Positions 33,037 to 42,220 of a DNA stretch of 64,000 bases are shown piece after piece. The notes under the pieces were generated by a model. The model made no database searches. It had not been told where the DNA came from and saw nothing but the letters and a program-made list of their open reading frames with translations. Each line of letters opens with the position of its first letter. The stretch's first letter is position 1. The DNA lies in the NCBI RefSeq assembly GCF_016881005.1, contig NZ_JACOPV010000010.1, positions 124,001-188,000 on the forward strand, written 5' to 3'. The position numbers and the translations under genes are program-made. Source of the DNA: Pseudomonas arcuscaelestis (lineage in GTDB: Bacteria; Pseudomonadota; Gammaproteobacteria; Pseudomonadales; Pseudomonadaceae).

Positions 33037-35262
33037 ATGCCCACCCGATCCAAGATCATCTACACCTTCACCGACGAAGCCCCTGCCCTCGCCACCTATT
33101 CACTGCTCCCCATCGTCGAAGCCTTTACCGCTTGCGCGGACATCGCCGTAGAAACCCGGGACATCTCTCTGGCCGGCCGCATCCTTTCTGCCTTCCCCGA
33201 ACAGCTCGGCGCCGACAAGCAAGTGGCCGACCATTTGGCAGAACTGGGCCAACTGGCTACTACGCCAGAAGCCAACATCATCAAGCTGCCTAACATCAGC
33301 GCCTCGGTTCCGCAGCTCAAGGCCGCAATCAAGGAACTGCAAGCCAAGGGCTTCAACGTTCCCGACTACCCTGAAGCCGTTACCAGCGACGCCGAGAAAG
33401 AAGCCAAGGCTCGCTACGACCGTATCAAGGGCAGCGCCGTAAACCCGGTTCTGCGTGAAGGCAACTCCGACCGCCGCGCCCCGTTGTCGGTCAAGAACTA
33501 CGCTCGCAAGCACCCGCACAAAATGGGCGCCTGGGCTGCCGACTCCAAGTCCCACGTGGCCCACATGAGCCAGGGTGACTTCTACGGCAGCGAGAAAGCC
33601 GCACTGATCGAAGCTGATGACAGCCTGCGCATCGAATTGCTGGACAAGAACGGCAACACGACCGTCCTGAAAGAAAAAACCGCGGTCAAGGCCGGCGAAA
33701 TCATCGACTGCGCGACCATGAGCACCAAGGCACTGCGCGCATTCATCGCCACCGAAATCGAAGATGCCAAGGCCAAGGGCGTACTGCTGTCGGTACACCT
33801 GAAAGCCACCATGATGAAGGTCTCCGACCCAATCATGTTTGGCCAGATCGTTGCCGAGTACTATAAGGACGCGCTGAGCAAGCACGCCGCCGTACTGGAA
33901 CAGATCGGTTTCAACCTGAACAACGGTATTGGCGACCTGTACGCCCGTATCAAAGACCTGCCAGCCGAGCAGCAAGCGCAGATCGAAGCGGACATCAAAG
34001 CCGTCTACGACGTACGCCCGCCCCTGGCCATGGTCAACTCCGACAAGGGCATCACCAACCTGCACGTGCCTAGCGACGTTATCGTCGACGCGTCGATGCC
34101 GGCGATGATCCGCGACTCGGGCAAGATGTGGAACACCGAAGGCCAGTTGCAAGACACCAAGGCGGTGATCCCGGATCGCTGCTACGCGACCATCTACCAG
34201 GCCGTTATCGAAGACTGCAAGCAGCATGGCGCCTTCGATCCGACCACCATGGGCAGCGTACCGAACGTTGGCCTGATGGCGCAAAAAGCCGAAGAGTACG
34301 GTTCCCATGACAAGACTTTCCAGGCCAAGGTCGACGGCGTAATCCGCGTAGTTGACGGCAAGGGCAACCTGCTGTTGTCCCAGGAAGTTGAAGCCGGCGA
34401 CATCTTCCGCATGTGCCAGACCAAAGACGCTCCGATTCAGGACTGGGTCAAACTGGCCGTAAACCGCGCCCGTGCCAGCAATACTCCGGCACTGTTCTGG
34501 CTCGACCCGCAGCGCGCCCACGACGGCGTTCTGATCGAGAAGGTCCAGCAGTACCTGAAAGATCACGACACTACCGGCCTGGACATTCGCGTCCTGTCGC
34601 CTGTCGACGCCATGAAGGTTTCCCTGGAGCGCATCCGCGCCGGCCAGGACACCATCTCGGTAACCGGTAACGTGTTGCGCGACTACCTGACCGACCTGTT
34701 CCCGATCATGGAGCTGGGCACCAGCGCCAAGATGCTGTCGATCGTACCGCTGATGAACAACGGCGGCCTGTTCGAAACCGGCGCCGGCGGTTCGGCTCCA
34801 AAGCACGTACAGCAGTTGGTTGAAGAAAACTTCCTGCGCTGGGACTCGCTGGGTGAGTTCCTGGCCCTGGCCGCGTCCCTGGAGCACCTGGGCACTGCCT
34901 ACGCGAACCCGAAAGCCAAGGTACTGGCGGCGACCCTCGACCAGGCCACTGGCCAGTTCCTGGACACCAACAAGTCCCCAGCGCGCAAGGTCGGCGGCAT
35001 CGACAACCGCGGCAGCCACTTCTACCTGACCCTGTATTGGGCCCAGGCGCTGGCTGCACAGAGCGACGACGCCGCACTGCAAGCGCGCTTCGCCCCACTG
35101 GCAAAAGCCCTGACCGAGAACGAAGCGACCATCGTCGCCGAACTCAACGCCGTTCAGGGCAAGCCGGCCGAAATCGGTGGTTACTACTACCCGGACGCCG
35201 AACTGACCAGCAAAGTGATGCGCCCAAGCCAGACCTTCAACAGCGCGGTTGCCGCACTGTAA
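33037..35262 (+). CDS. idh: Isocitrate dehydrogenase [NADP], monomeric type
   Basis: 741 residues, the large monomeric IDH family unrelated in sequence to Icd. Conserved stretches are NSDRRAPLSVKNYARKHPHK, HLKATMMKVSDPIMFGQIV, TMGSVPNVGLMAQKAEEYGS and GGSAPKHVQQLVEENFLRWD. It performs the same NADP-dependent reaction and is not a target of the AceK site. ATG 33037 is used; upstream in-frame sequence is not conserved-looking. Presence of both isozymes side by side is typical of Pseudomonas. Confidence 0.97.
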   Translation: MPTRSKIIYTFTDEAPALATYSLLPIVEAFTACADIAVETRDISLAGRILSAFPEQLGADKQVADHLAELGQLATTPEANIIKLPNISASVPQLKAAIKELQAKGFNVPDYPEAVTSDAEKEAKARYDRIKGSAVNPVLREGNSDRRAPLSVKNYARKHPHKMGAWAADSKSHVAHMSQGDFYGSEKAALIEADDSLRIELLDKNGNTTVLKEKTAVKAGEIIDCATMSTKALRAFIATEIEDAKAKGVLLSVHLKATMMKVSDPIMFGQIVAEYYKDALSKHAAVLEQIGFNLNNGIGDLYARIKDLPAEQQAQIEADIKAVYDVRPPLAMVNSDKGITNLHVPSDVIVDASMPAMIRDSGKMWNTEGQLQDTKAVIPDRCYATIYQAVIEDCKQHGAFDPTTMGSVPNVGLMAQKAEEYGSHDKTFQAKVDGVIRVVDGKGNLLLSQEVEAGDIFRMCQTKDAPIQDWVKLAVNRARASNTPALFWLDPQRAHDGVLIEKVQQYLKDHDTTGLDIRVLSPVDAMKVSLERIRAGQDTISVTGNVLRDYLTDLFPIMELGTSAKMLSIVPLMNNGGLFETGAGGSAPKHVQQLVEENFLRWDSLGEFLALAASLEHLGTAYANPKAKVLAATLDQATGQFLDTNKSPARKVGGIDNRGSHFYLTLYWAQALAAQSDDAALQARFAPLAKALTENEATIVAELNAVQGKPAEIGGYYYPDAELTSKVMRPSQTFNSAVAAL

Positions 35263-35283
35263 GAGACGCAGCTTGAAGCAGTA

Positions 35284-35316
35284 AAAGAAACCCCGGCCAC
35301 GCACCGGGGTTTTCTT
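35284..35316 (+). terminator. Terminator of idh
   Basis: The stem AAACCCCGG/CCGGGGTTT is followed by TTTTC. Just downstream, 35320-35390 carries an imperfect inverted repeat (AGCTGTAAG-AAGCCACA / TGTGGCTTACAGCT), a common Pseudomonas intergenic repeat type. Confidence 0.85.
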
Positions 35317-35412
35317 TAGCTGTAAGCTTTAAGCCACAAGAACGGGCGCTCCTGCCCAACCTCTACGTGTGGCTTACAGCTTGCTGCTTACAACCAAGGG
35401 AGAGATTCGACC

Positions 35413-35847
35413 GTGCGACCTCATATCACTGTCGCCACTATCGTTGAAGACCAAGGCCGCTTCCTGATGGTCGAGGAATTCAAGGCTGGCAAGCACGTTT
35501 TCAACCAGCCCGCCGGCCATCTTGAAGCCAACGAAAGCCTGCTCGACGCCGCCCGCCGCGAAACCCTCGAAGAGAGCGCATGGGAAGTCGAACTCACCGG
35601 CATCGTTGGCATCTACCTCTATACGGCCCCAAGCAACGGCGTAACCTACCAACGCGTCTGTTTTGCCGCGCGCCCGCTCAAGCACCACCCGCAGCGCCCT
35701 CTGGACAGCGACATTGTTCGCGCCCTCTGGCTGAGCCGTGACGAGCTGCTGGCAGTGCCCGAGCGCTGGCGCAGCGAGTTGGTGCCACGCTGCATCGACG
35801 ACTACCTGGCCGGACCGCTGCACAGCCTGGCCTTGATCCGTGACTGA
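35413..35847 (+). CDS. nudJ: Nudix hydrolase NudJ-like
   Basis: 144 residues. The Nudix box runs from Gly35 (GHLEANESLLDAARRETLEE, then SAW), where Glu50, Glu53 and Glu54 should bind metal; the last box Gly is Ala56. NudJ homologues dephosphorylate thiamine pyrophosphate precursors and nucleoside di/triphosphates and usually precede mnmA. A GTG start at 35413 follows GGGAG. It is conserved upstream of mnmA-hflD-purB in gammaproteobacteria. Confidence 0.9.
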   Translation: MRPHITVATIVEDQGRFLMVEEFKAGKHVFNQPAGHLEANESLLDAARRETLEESAWEVELTGIVGIYLYTAPSNGVTYQRVCFAARPLKHHPQRPLDSDIVRALWLSRDELLAVPERWRSELVPRCIDDYLAGPLHSLALIRD

Positions 35848-35917
35848 CAGTGACGATGCCTTGAAGGCCACGGCCTGATAGAATCGCCGTCTTTTTCCAG
35901 ATACACAGCCGGTACCT

Positions 35918-37039
35918 ATGACCAGTCCAGCACTTTACGAACCCGAAAAGACACGCGTTATTGTCGGCATGTCCGGCGGCGTGGACTCTTCCGTCTCCGC
36001 CCTCCTGCTGATGGAGCAGGGCTACCAGGTGGAAGGCCTGTTCATGAAGAACTGGGAGGAAGACGACGGCACCGAATACTGCACCGCCCGCGAAGACCTG
36101 GCCGACGCGCAGGCTGTGTGCGATCGCATTGGCATCAAGCTGCACACTGCCAACTTCGCCGACGAATACTGGGACAACGTTTTCGAGCACTTTCTGGCCG
36201 AATACAAGGCCGGTCGCACGCCGAACCCGGACATCCTGTGTAACCGTGAAATCAAGTTCAAGGCCTTCCTCGATTACGCCCTGATGCTGGGTGCCGATCT
36301 GATTGCGACGGGCCATTATGTGCGTCGTCGCGACACTGACGGCCGCACTGAATTGCTCAAAGGCCTGGACCCGAACAAGGATCAGAGCTATTTCCTGCAT
36401 GCCGTCGGCGGCAAGGAAATTGCCCGGACACTGTTCCCGGTCGGTGAGCTGGAAAAACCCGAAGTGCGCGCCATTGCCGAAAAACACGGCCTGGCCACAG
36501 CAAAAAAGAAAGACTCTACCGGCATCTGCTTTATTGGCGAACGTCGCTTCAGCGACTTCCTCAAGCAGTACCTGCCTGCGCAGCCCGGCGAGATCCAGAC
36601 CACCGAGGGCGAAGTGATCGGTCGCCATCACGGCCTGATGTATCACACCATTGGCCAGCGCCAGGGCCTGGGCATTGGCGGCCTCAAGGATGCCGGTGAC
36701 GAGCCGTGGTACGTGCTGGAAAAAGACCTCGAGCGCAACGTGCTGGTAGTGGGTCAGGGCAATGAACACCCATGGCTGTTTTCCCGCGCCCTGCTGGCTT
36801 CGGAAATTTTCTGGGTAAACCCGATAGACCTGACCACCCCGCGCACACTGACCGCCAAGGTACGCTATCGCCAGAGTGATCAGGCCTGCACCCTGGAACT
36901 CACCGAAAGCGGTTATCGCGCCGTGTTTGATGAACCGCAACGCGCCGTAACCCCCGGCCAGTCCGTGGTGTTCTACGATGGCGAAATATGCCTGGGCGGT
37001 GGAGTGATAGAAACGGCCGAGCCGTGGAGCAGCCACTGA
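35918..37039 (+). CDS. mnmA: tRNA-specific 2-thiouridylase MnmA
   Basis: 373 residues. The PP-loop ATPase motif is GMSGGVDSSVSA (about 17-28). The catalytic Cys are in NPDILCNREIKF and TGICFIGERRF. It installs sulfur at C2 of wobble uridine 34 in Lys, Glu and Gln tRNAs using sulfur delivered by TusE from this same window. Its stop overlaps the hflD start by one base. Confidence 0.97.
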   Translation: MTSPALYEPEKTRVIVGMSGGVDSSVSALLLMEQGYQVEGLFMKNWEEDDGTEYCTAREDLADAQAVCDRIGIKLHTANFADEYWDNVFEHFLAEYKAGRTPNPDILCNREIKFKAFLDYALMLGADLIATGHYVRRRDTDGRTELLKGLDPNKDQSYFLHAVGGKEIARTLFPVGELEKPEVRAIAEKHGLATAKKKDSTGICFIGERRFSDFLKQYLPAQPGEIQTTEGEVIGRHHGLMYHTIGQRQGLGIGGLKDAGDEPWYVLEKDLERNVLVVGQGNEHPWLFSRALLASEIFWVNPIDLTTPRTLTAKVRYRQSDQACTLELTESGYRAVFDEPQRAVTPGQSVVFYDGEICLGGGVIETAEPWSSH

Positions 37040-37659
37040 TGAGCTCGATTCAGGAGCAGTTGATCGCCTTGGGCGGCGTATTCCAGGCCGCAGTACTGGT
37101 TGACCGCATTGCCCGCACCGGCCAGGCCAGCGAGGCCCACCTGGGTTGCATGCTTGGCAGCCTGCTGGTGCGTGACCCACAGAACACCCTGGAAGTGTTC
37201 GGCGGCGACGATCTCAACCTGCGCGACGGCTACCGCGCCCTCGCCAGCGCGCTGGAACGCGACCCGGGCAGTCTGCAACGCGAACCCCTGCGCTACGCCC
37301 TGTCAATGCTGGGCCTGGAGCGGCAATTGGCCAAGCGTGGCGATATGCTCGATGCAATCGGCAATCGACTGCCACAGATCCAATCCCAGGCCGAACATTT
37401 CGGCCTGGTGCACGAAAACGTCATCGCTTCCAGTGGCGCCCTGTATCAAGACACCTTGAGCACCCTGCGCCAGCGCATCCAGGTACACGGCGACATGCGC
37501 CACCTGCAACAACCGAGCAACGCTTCGAAGATCCGCGCGCTATTGCTGGCTGGCATTCGTGCTGCGCGCCTGTGGCGCCAACTGGGCGGACATCGCTGGC
37601 AACTGGTGATCAGCCGACGCAAGCTGCTCAAAGAGCTGTATCCGATGCTGCGTGGCTGA
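37039..37659 (+). CDS. hflD: High frequency lysogenization protein HflD homologue
   Basis: 206 residues, helical HflD/YcfC family (EQLIALGGVFQAAVLVDRIA; EAHLGCMLGSLLVRDPQNTL). In E. coli it is membrane-associated and affects lambda CII stability; the native role is unclear. The conserved mnmA-hflD-purB order and one-base overlap with mnmA support the call. Confidence 0.93.
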   Translation: MSSIQEQLIALGGVFQAAVLVDRIARTGQASEAHLGCMLGSLLVRDPQNTLEVFGGDDLNLRDGYRALASALERDPGSLQREPLRYALSMLGLERQLAKRGDMLDAIGNRLPQIQSQAEHFGLVHENVIASSGALYQDTLSTLRQRIQVHGDMRHLQQPSNASKIRALLLAGIRAARLWRQLGGHRWQLVISRRKLLKELYPMLRG

Positions 37660-37832
37660 CAACGTTGCCGCAGAGCATGTCCGCTTCCACAGCGCCACAC
37701 CCGTGGAAGCGAGCATGCCTGGCGATACGACTACATATTTACTGGCAGACCATTGGTCAGCCACCCGACTCGGGCGCGATTTTCATGTATGATATGCGCC
37801 CTCTTCAAAGCCTGACTGTCCGAGAACACCCC

Positions 37833-39203
37833 ATGCAGCTTTCCTCGCTCACTGCGGTTTCCCCTGTTGACGGCCGTTATGCCGGCAAAACCCAGGCCCT
37901 GCGCCCTATTTTCAGCGAATACGGTCTGATCCGTTTCCGCGCCCTGGTTGAAGTGCGCTGGTTGCAACGCCTCGCCGCTCATCCGCAAATCGCTGAAGTT
38001 CCAGCGTTTTCTGCCGAAGCCAACGCTCTGCTTAACGGCCTGGCCGATGAGTTCGCCCTCGAACACGCCGAGCGCGTGAAAGAAATCGAGCGCACCACCA
38101 ACCACGACGTCAAGGCCATTGAGTACCTGCTCAAGGAGCAGGCAGCCAAGCTGCCGGAACTGGCCAAGGTCAGCGAGTTCATTCACTTCGCCTGCACCAG
38201 TGAAGACATCAACAACCTGTCCCACGCCCTGATGCTGCGCGCCGGCCGTGATGACGTGCTGCTACCGTTGATGCGCCAGATCGCCCAGGCCATCCGTGAA
38301 CTGGCCCACCGCTTCGCCGACGTGCCGATGCTGTCGCGCACCCACGGCCAACCGGCCTCGCCGACCACCCTGGGTAAAGAGCTGGCGAACGTGGTCTACC
38401 GCCTCGAGCGCCAGATCGCACAAGTCGCTGCAGTACCGCTGATGGGCAAGATCAATGGCGCCGTAGGCAACTACAACGCCCACCTCTCGGCCTATCCGCA
38501 GATCGATTGGGAAGCCAACGCCCGCGCCTTCATCGAAGACGAGCTGGGCCTGGTGTTCAACCCGTACACCACCCAGATCGAGCCGCACGACTACATCGCC
38601 GAGATGTTCGATGCGATCGCTCGCTTCAACACCATCCTGATCGACTTCGACCGCGATATCTGGGGCTACATTTCCCTGGGTTACTTCAAGCAGCGCACTA
38701 TTGCAGGTGAAATCGGTTCCTCGACCATGCCGCACAAGGTCAACCCGATCGACTTCGAAAACTCCGAAGGCAACCTGGGTATCGCCAACGCCCTGTTCCA
38801 GCATTTGGCCAGCAAGCTGCCGATTTCGCGCTGGCAGCGTGACCTGACCGACTCCACCGTGCTGCGCAACCTGGGTGTTGGTTTCGCCCACAGTGTCATC
38901 GCCTACGAAGCCAGCCTCAAGGGCATCAGCAAGCTGGAAATCAACACCCAGCGTATCGCCGAAGACCTGGACGCCTGCTGGGAAGTACTGGCTGAGCCAA
39001 TCCAGACCGTCATGCGTCGCTACGACATCGAGAATCCATACGAGAAGCTCAAAGAGCTGACCCGTGGCAAAGGCATCAGCCCTGAAGCGCTGCTGACCTT
39101 CATCGATGGCCTGGACATGCCGGCAGAAGCTCGCGCCGAGCTGAAGAAGCTGACACCAGCCTCCTACATCGGTAACGCCGTAGCTCAAGCCAAACGCGTC
39201 TGA
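37833..39203 (+). CDS. purB: Adenylosuccinate lyase
   Basis: 456 residues, fumarase/aspartase superfamily, with signature GSSTMPHKVNPIDFENSEGN and N-terminal SSLTAVSPVDGRYAGK. It catalyses two beta-eliminations in purine synthesis. ATG 37833 is chosen by the family N-terminus; a long in-frame extension upstream lacks similarity. About 170 bp separates it from hflD. Confidence 0.97.
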   Translation: MQLSSLTAVSPVDGRYAGKTQALRPIFSEYGLIRFRALVEVRWLQRLAAHPQIAEVPAFSAEANALLNGLADEFALEHAERVKEIERTTNHDVKAIEYLLKEQAAKLPELAKVSEFIHFACTSEDINNLSHALMLRAGRDDVLLPLMRQIAQAIRELAHRFADVPMLSRTHGQPASPTTLGKELANVVYRLERQIAQVAAVPLMGKINGAVGNYNAHLSAYPQIDWEANARAFIEDELGLVFNPYTTQIEPHDYIAEMFDAIARFNTILIDFDRDIWGYISLGYFKQRTIAGEIGSSTMPHKVNPIDFENSEGNLGIANALFQHLASKLPISRWQRDLTDSTVLRNLGVGFAHSVIAYEASLKGISKLEINTQRIAEDLDACWEVLAEPIQTVMRRYDIENPYEKLKELTRGKGISPEALLTFIDGLDMPAEARAELKKLTPASYIGNAVAQAKRV

Positions 39204-39219
39204 TCTGCGCCCTGCGCGT

Positions 39220-39246
39220 AAACGCCCGGCTCAGCCGGGCGTTTTT
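39220..39246 (+). terminator. Terminator of purB
   Basis: The stem AAACGCCCGGC/GCCGGGCGTTT with a TCA loop is followed by T residues. Confidence 0.93.
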
Positions 39247-39285
39247 ATTACCGAAAGAAAATTACTTTTTTTCAATAGGTTACAC

Positions 39286-40452
39286 ATGAATCCTGATACT
39301 CCACTGCAGCTGTTGGGCGGCCTCACTGCCCGCGAATTCATGCGCGATTACTGGCAGAAGAAACCTCTGCTGGTACGCCAGGCCTTCACCGACTTCGAAA
39401 GCCCGATCGACGCCGATGAACTCGCCGGCCTGGCCCTTGAAGAAGAAGTCGAATCGCGCCTGATTATCGAGCACGGCGAGCGCCCATGGGAACTGCGTCG
39501 CGGCCCATTCGAGGAAGACACCTTCAGCACCTTGCCTGAGCGTGACTGGACCCTGCTGGTGCAGTCGGTGGATCAGTTCGTGCCGGAAGTCCACGAGATG
39601 CTCGAGCACTTCCGCTTCCTGCCAAGCTGGCGCATCGACGACGTGATGATCAGTTTCGCCGCTCCAGGCGGCAGCGTCGGCCCACACTTCGACAACTACG
39701 ACGTGTTCCTGCTGCAAGGCGAAGGTAAGCGCAACTGGAAAGTTGGCCAGATGTGCGACAGTGACAGCCCACTGCTGGAGCACGCCGACCTGCGCATTCT
39801 GGCTGAATTCGAGCAGAGCGAAGAATGGACCCTGGAACCGGGCGACATGCTCTACCTGCCACCTCGCCTGGCTCACTACGGCATTGCCGAAGACAACTGC
39901 CTGACGTACTCGGTAGGCTTCCGCGCCCCTAGCGCCGCCGAAGTGCTGACTCATTTCACCGACTTCCTCAGCCAGTTCCTGCCGGACGAAGAACGCTACA
40001 GCGACGCCGACGCGCAACCAGTCAGCGATCCGCACCAGATCCAGCACGACGCCCTGGACCGCTTGAAGAACCTGCTGACCGAGCACATGAGCGACGAGCG
40101 CCTGCTGCTCACCTGGTTCGGCCAGTTCATGACCGAGCCGCGCTACCCGGAACTGGTCAGCGGCGAGCCACTGGACGAAGCACAGCTGATCGAAAGCCTG
40201 GCCCAGGGCGCAATCCTAATCCGCAACCCGAGCGCCCGCCTGGCCTGGTCGGAAGTCGACGACAACTTGCTGTTGTTCGCCAGCGGCCAAAGCCGCCTGC
40301 TGCCGGGCGACCTGCGCGAACTGCTGAAGCTGATCTGCGCCGCCGACGCGTTGCATATTGAAAACCTTGAGCAGTGGCTTGAAAGCGATCAAGGCCTTAC
40401 ATTGATCTGCGAGCTGGTCAAACAAGGAAGCTTGGGGTTTGCCAATGAATAA
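39286..40452 (+). CDS. roxA: Ribosomal protein uL16 3-hydroxylase (JmjC cupin)
   Basis: 388 residues, YcfD/RoxA family. The 2-oxoglutarate/Fe(II) JmjC-type cupin has the metal ligands His134 and Asp136 (VGPHFDNYD), a distal His in PPRLAHYG near 197, and a Lys in GEGKRNWKVG for 2-oxoglutarate. It hydroxylates an Arg of ribosomal protein L16. Downstream helices form the dimerisation and winged-helix regions. It overlaps the next gene by 8 nt. Confidence 0.94.
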   Translation: MNPDTPLQLLGGLTAREFMRDYWQKKPLLVRQAFTDFESPIDADELAGLALEEEVESRLIIEHGERPWELRRGPFEEDTFSTLPERDWTLLVQSVDQFVPEVHEMLEHFRFLPSWRIDDVMISFAAPGGSVGPHFDNYDVFLLQGEGKRNWKVGQMCDSDSPLLEHADLRILAEFEQSEEWTLEPGDMLYLPPRLAHYGIAEDNCLTYSVGFRAPSAAEVLTHFTDFLSQFLPDEERYSDADAQPVSDPHQIQHDALDRLKNLLTEHMSDERLLLTWFGQFMTEPRYPELVSGEPLDEAQLIESLAQGAILIRNPSARLAWSEVDDNLLLFASGQSRLLPGDLRELLKLICAADALHIENLEQWLESDQGLTLICELVKQGSLGFANE

Positions 40453-40879
40453 AATCCGCGTTCGCCTCGCCGATTGGCACAAAGACAACGCTGACATCCG
40501 CCGTATCCGTGAAGCCGTATTCATTGCCGAGCAATGCGTGCCGCCCGAACTGGAGTGGGATGCCGACGACGACAGCGCCGTACACTTCCTGGCAATGGAA
40601 GGCGACTACGCCATCGGCACCGCACGCCTGCTGGGTGACGGCCAGATTGGCCGGGTATCGGTTCTCAAGGACTGGCGCGGCCTGAAGGTCGGCGATGCGT
40701 TGATGCAGGCGGTAATCGTCGAAGCGCAAAACCGCGACCTGAAGCAGCAGATGCTCAGTGCTCAAGTACAGGCTACGCCGTTCTACGAACGCCTCGGTTT
40801 CAAGGTGGTCAGCGAAGAATTCCTCGAGGCGGGCATTCCGCACGTGGACATGGTTCGCGAGTCACGCGAACTGGCCTGA
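40445..40879 (+). CDS. GNAT family N-acetyltransferase (ElaA/YjcF-like)
   Basis: 144 residues with the GNAT fold: IRRIREAVFIAEQCVPPELE, acetyl-CoA loop VSVLKDWRGLKVGDALMQAV and a C-terminal FYERLGFKVVSEEFLEAGIP. The substrate is unknown. It is coupled to roxA by overlap. Conserved pairing with roxA in Pseudomonas suggests cotranscription only. Confidence 0.88.
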   Translation: MNKIRVRLADWHKDNADIRRIREAVFIAEQCVPPELEWDADDDSAVHFLAMEGDYAIGTARLLGDGQIGRVSVLKDWRGLKVGDALMQAVIVEAQNRDLKQQMLSAQVQATPFYERLGFKVVSEEFLEAGIPHVDMVRESRELA

Positions 40880-40991
40880 CAGCTTATCGCAGTGCAAGCT
40901 CGCCCCCTTTGATGGGTGCGGGCCTGCACCACGATGAAGCCAGCAAAAAACCTACAAATTTGCCATCATGTCCACTCCACCCGCGGAGATC

Positions 40992-41732
40992 ATGGACATG
41001 CCGCTACGCCCCCTTCTCGCCTCTCTTCTCCTGTCGTTCAGCCTCAGCGCGCTAGCCGCCACGGAAGTTCTGCCGCTGAACCACCGCACCAGCGCCGAAC
41101 TGCTACCCACCGCCCAATCATTTCTCGGTAAAAACGGCACCGTCAGCGCATTCGAAAACAAGCTGATCGTCAACGCCGACCCCGAACGAATCGACGATCT
41201 TCGCGCGCTGCTCGAGCAACTGGATACCGCGCCGCGCCGCCTGATGATCAGCGTCGACAATAGTGACAGCAACTACCAGGACAATCGCGGCAATGCCCGC
41301 GTTATTCACTACGGCACCTCGAACCGCGAAGGCGGCCTGCAGCAAGTGCAGGCCACCGAAGGCAGCCCTGCGTTGATCCAGGTTGGCCAAAGCATTCCCG
41401 TAACCAGCACCAGCACCGACGGCTACGGCCGGGTGCAAAGCGATACTGAATATCGCAACGTGACCCAGGGCTTCTACGTTACTGCCAGCGTCAACGGCAA
41501 TAACGTCAGCCTTAGCATCAGCACCAACAATGACCGCATGAGCCTTGAGCGTCCCGATGTAGTGAAGGTTCAAAGTACCGACACAAAGGTCAGTGGCAAG
41601 CTTGGTGAATGGATAACCCTCGCCGGAGTCAACCAGCAGAGCCAGGCCGAACGTAGTGCTTCAGCCATTTCCTACAGCACACAGCGCGGTGAAAACATGA
41701 CTTTGCGGGTAAAAGTCGACGCTTTGGACTGA
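40992..41732 (+). CDS. Periplasmic protein with secretin-like domains
   Basis: A 246-residue exported protein. The signal peptide is MDMPLRPLLASLLLSFSLSA (cleaving near ALA-ATEV). A short N1-like secretin repeat follows (RTSAELLPTAQSFLGKNGTV; ADPERIDDLRALLEQLDTAP), as in type II/III secretins and PilQ. The C-terminal half has the secretin-core beta pattern (IQVGQSIPVTST; YRNVTQGFYVTASV; GEWITLAG) but is far too short for a full outer-membrane channel. It stands alone, with no secretion genes nearby. Starts at 40968 and 40998 are alternatives. Confidence 0.7.
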   Translation: MDMPLRPLLASLLLSFSLSALAATEVLPLNHRTSAELLPTAQSFLGKNGTVSAFENKLIVNADPERIDDLRALLEQLDTAPRRLMISVDNSDSNYQDNRGNARVIHYGTSNREGGLQQVQATEGSPALIQVGQSIPVTSTSTDGYGRVQSDTEYRNVTQGFYVTASVNGNNVSLSISTNNDRMSLERPDVVKVQSTDTKVSGKLGEWITLAGVNQQSQAERSASAISYSTQRGENMTLRVKVDALD

Positions 41733-42220
41733 GCCCGCGCAAATCAAGGCTTCGACCAACAGCCTCGGAACTGACTGATGGGTCGTATTAGACAAAAGAT
41801 GTAGTGGTAATAAAAAAGCACTACAAAACATTTGACGACCTCATTTGGTATAGGCATGATGGCCCCGCTCCCGCTAATCAGAGGCCCTGCGAAAGGCCTT
41901 CGAGCCGCGCTCTAAACTACCCACCTGAGCCGACTCGTGTCTGCACAGCCCACAAGGCAGTTTGACGAGATTGCGACTGGAACGAAGTTGTCCCGAGGGA
42001 CGGAAGCGCATCAAAAGGCACACGGCAGTACTGTTCAATGCAGTTCGGCAACCACGAGCCACCCTGCAGCGAATACCTGACCCAAGCCTGCTCGCTTCCC
42101 CGCTTCGAGCACCATCGTTCGACCGTCGCATATTTCGCTGAACATAACTTGCGCCAGGCTTCTGATCTGCGCTGTGTGAGCGAGAATTTTTCCAAGACCG
42201 ATGCGACGAGGTTTATTTCC
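41733..42220 (+). promoter_or_regulatory. Long aceA upstream region with promoter and inverted repeat
   Basis: This 488-bp gap has no supported gene. TTGACG (41832-41837) and CATGAT (41855-41860) are 17 bp apart. Just upstream is TGTAGTG-N12-CACTACA (41800-41806/41819-41825), an operator-like repeat that resembles what I recall of RccR sites at Pseudomonas aceA. The remaining 360 nt would be a long leader. Confidence 0.55.

Noticed and set aside
33100..35304. Minus-strand 734-codon frame
   Set aside because: Antisense to monomeric idh, with no start context or domain pattern.
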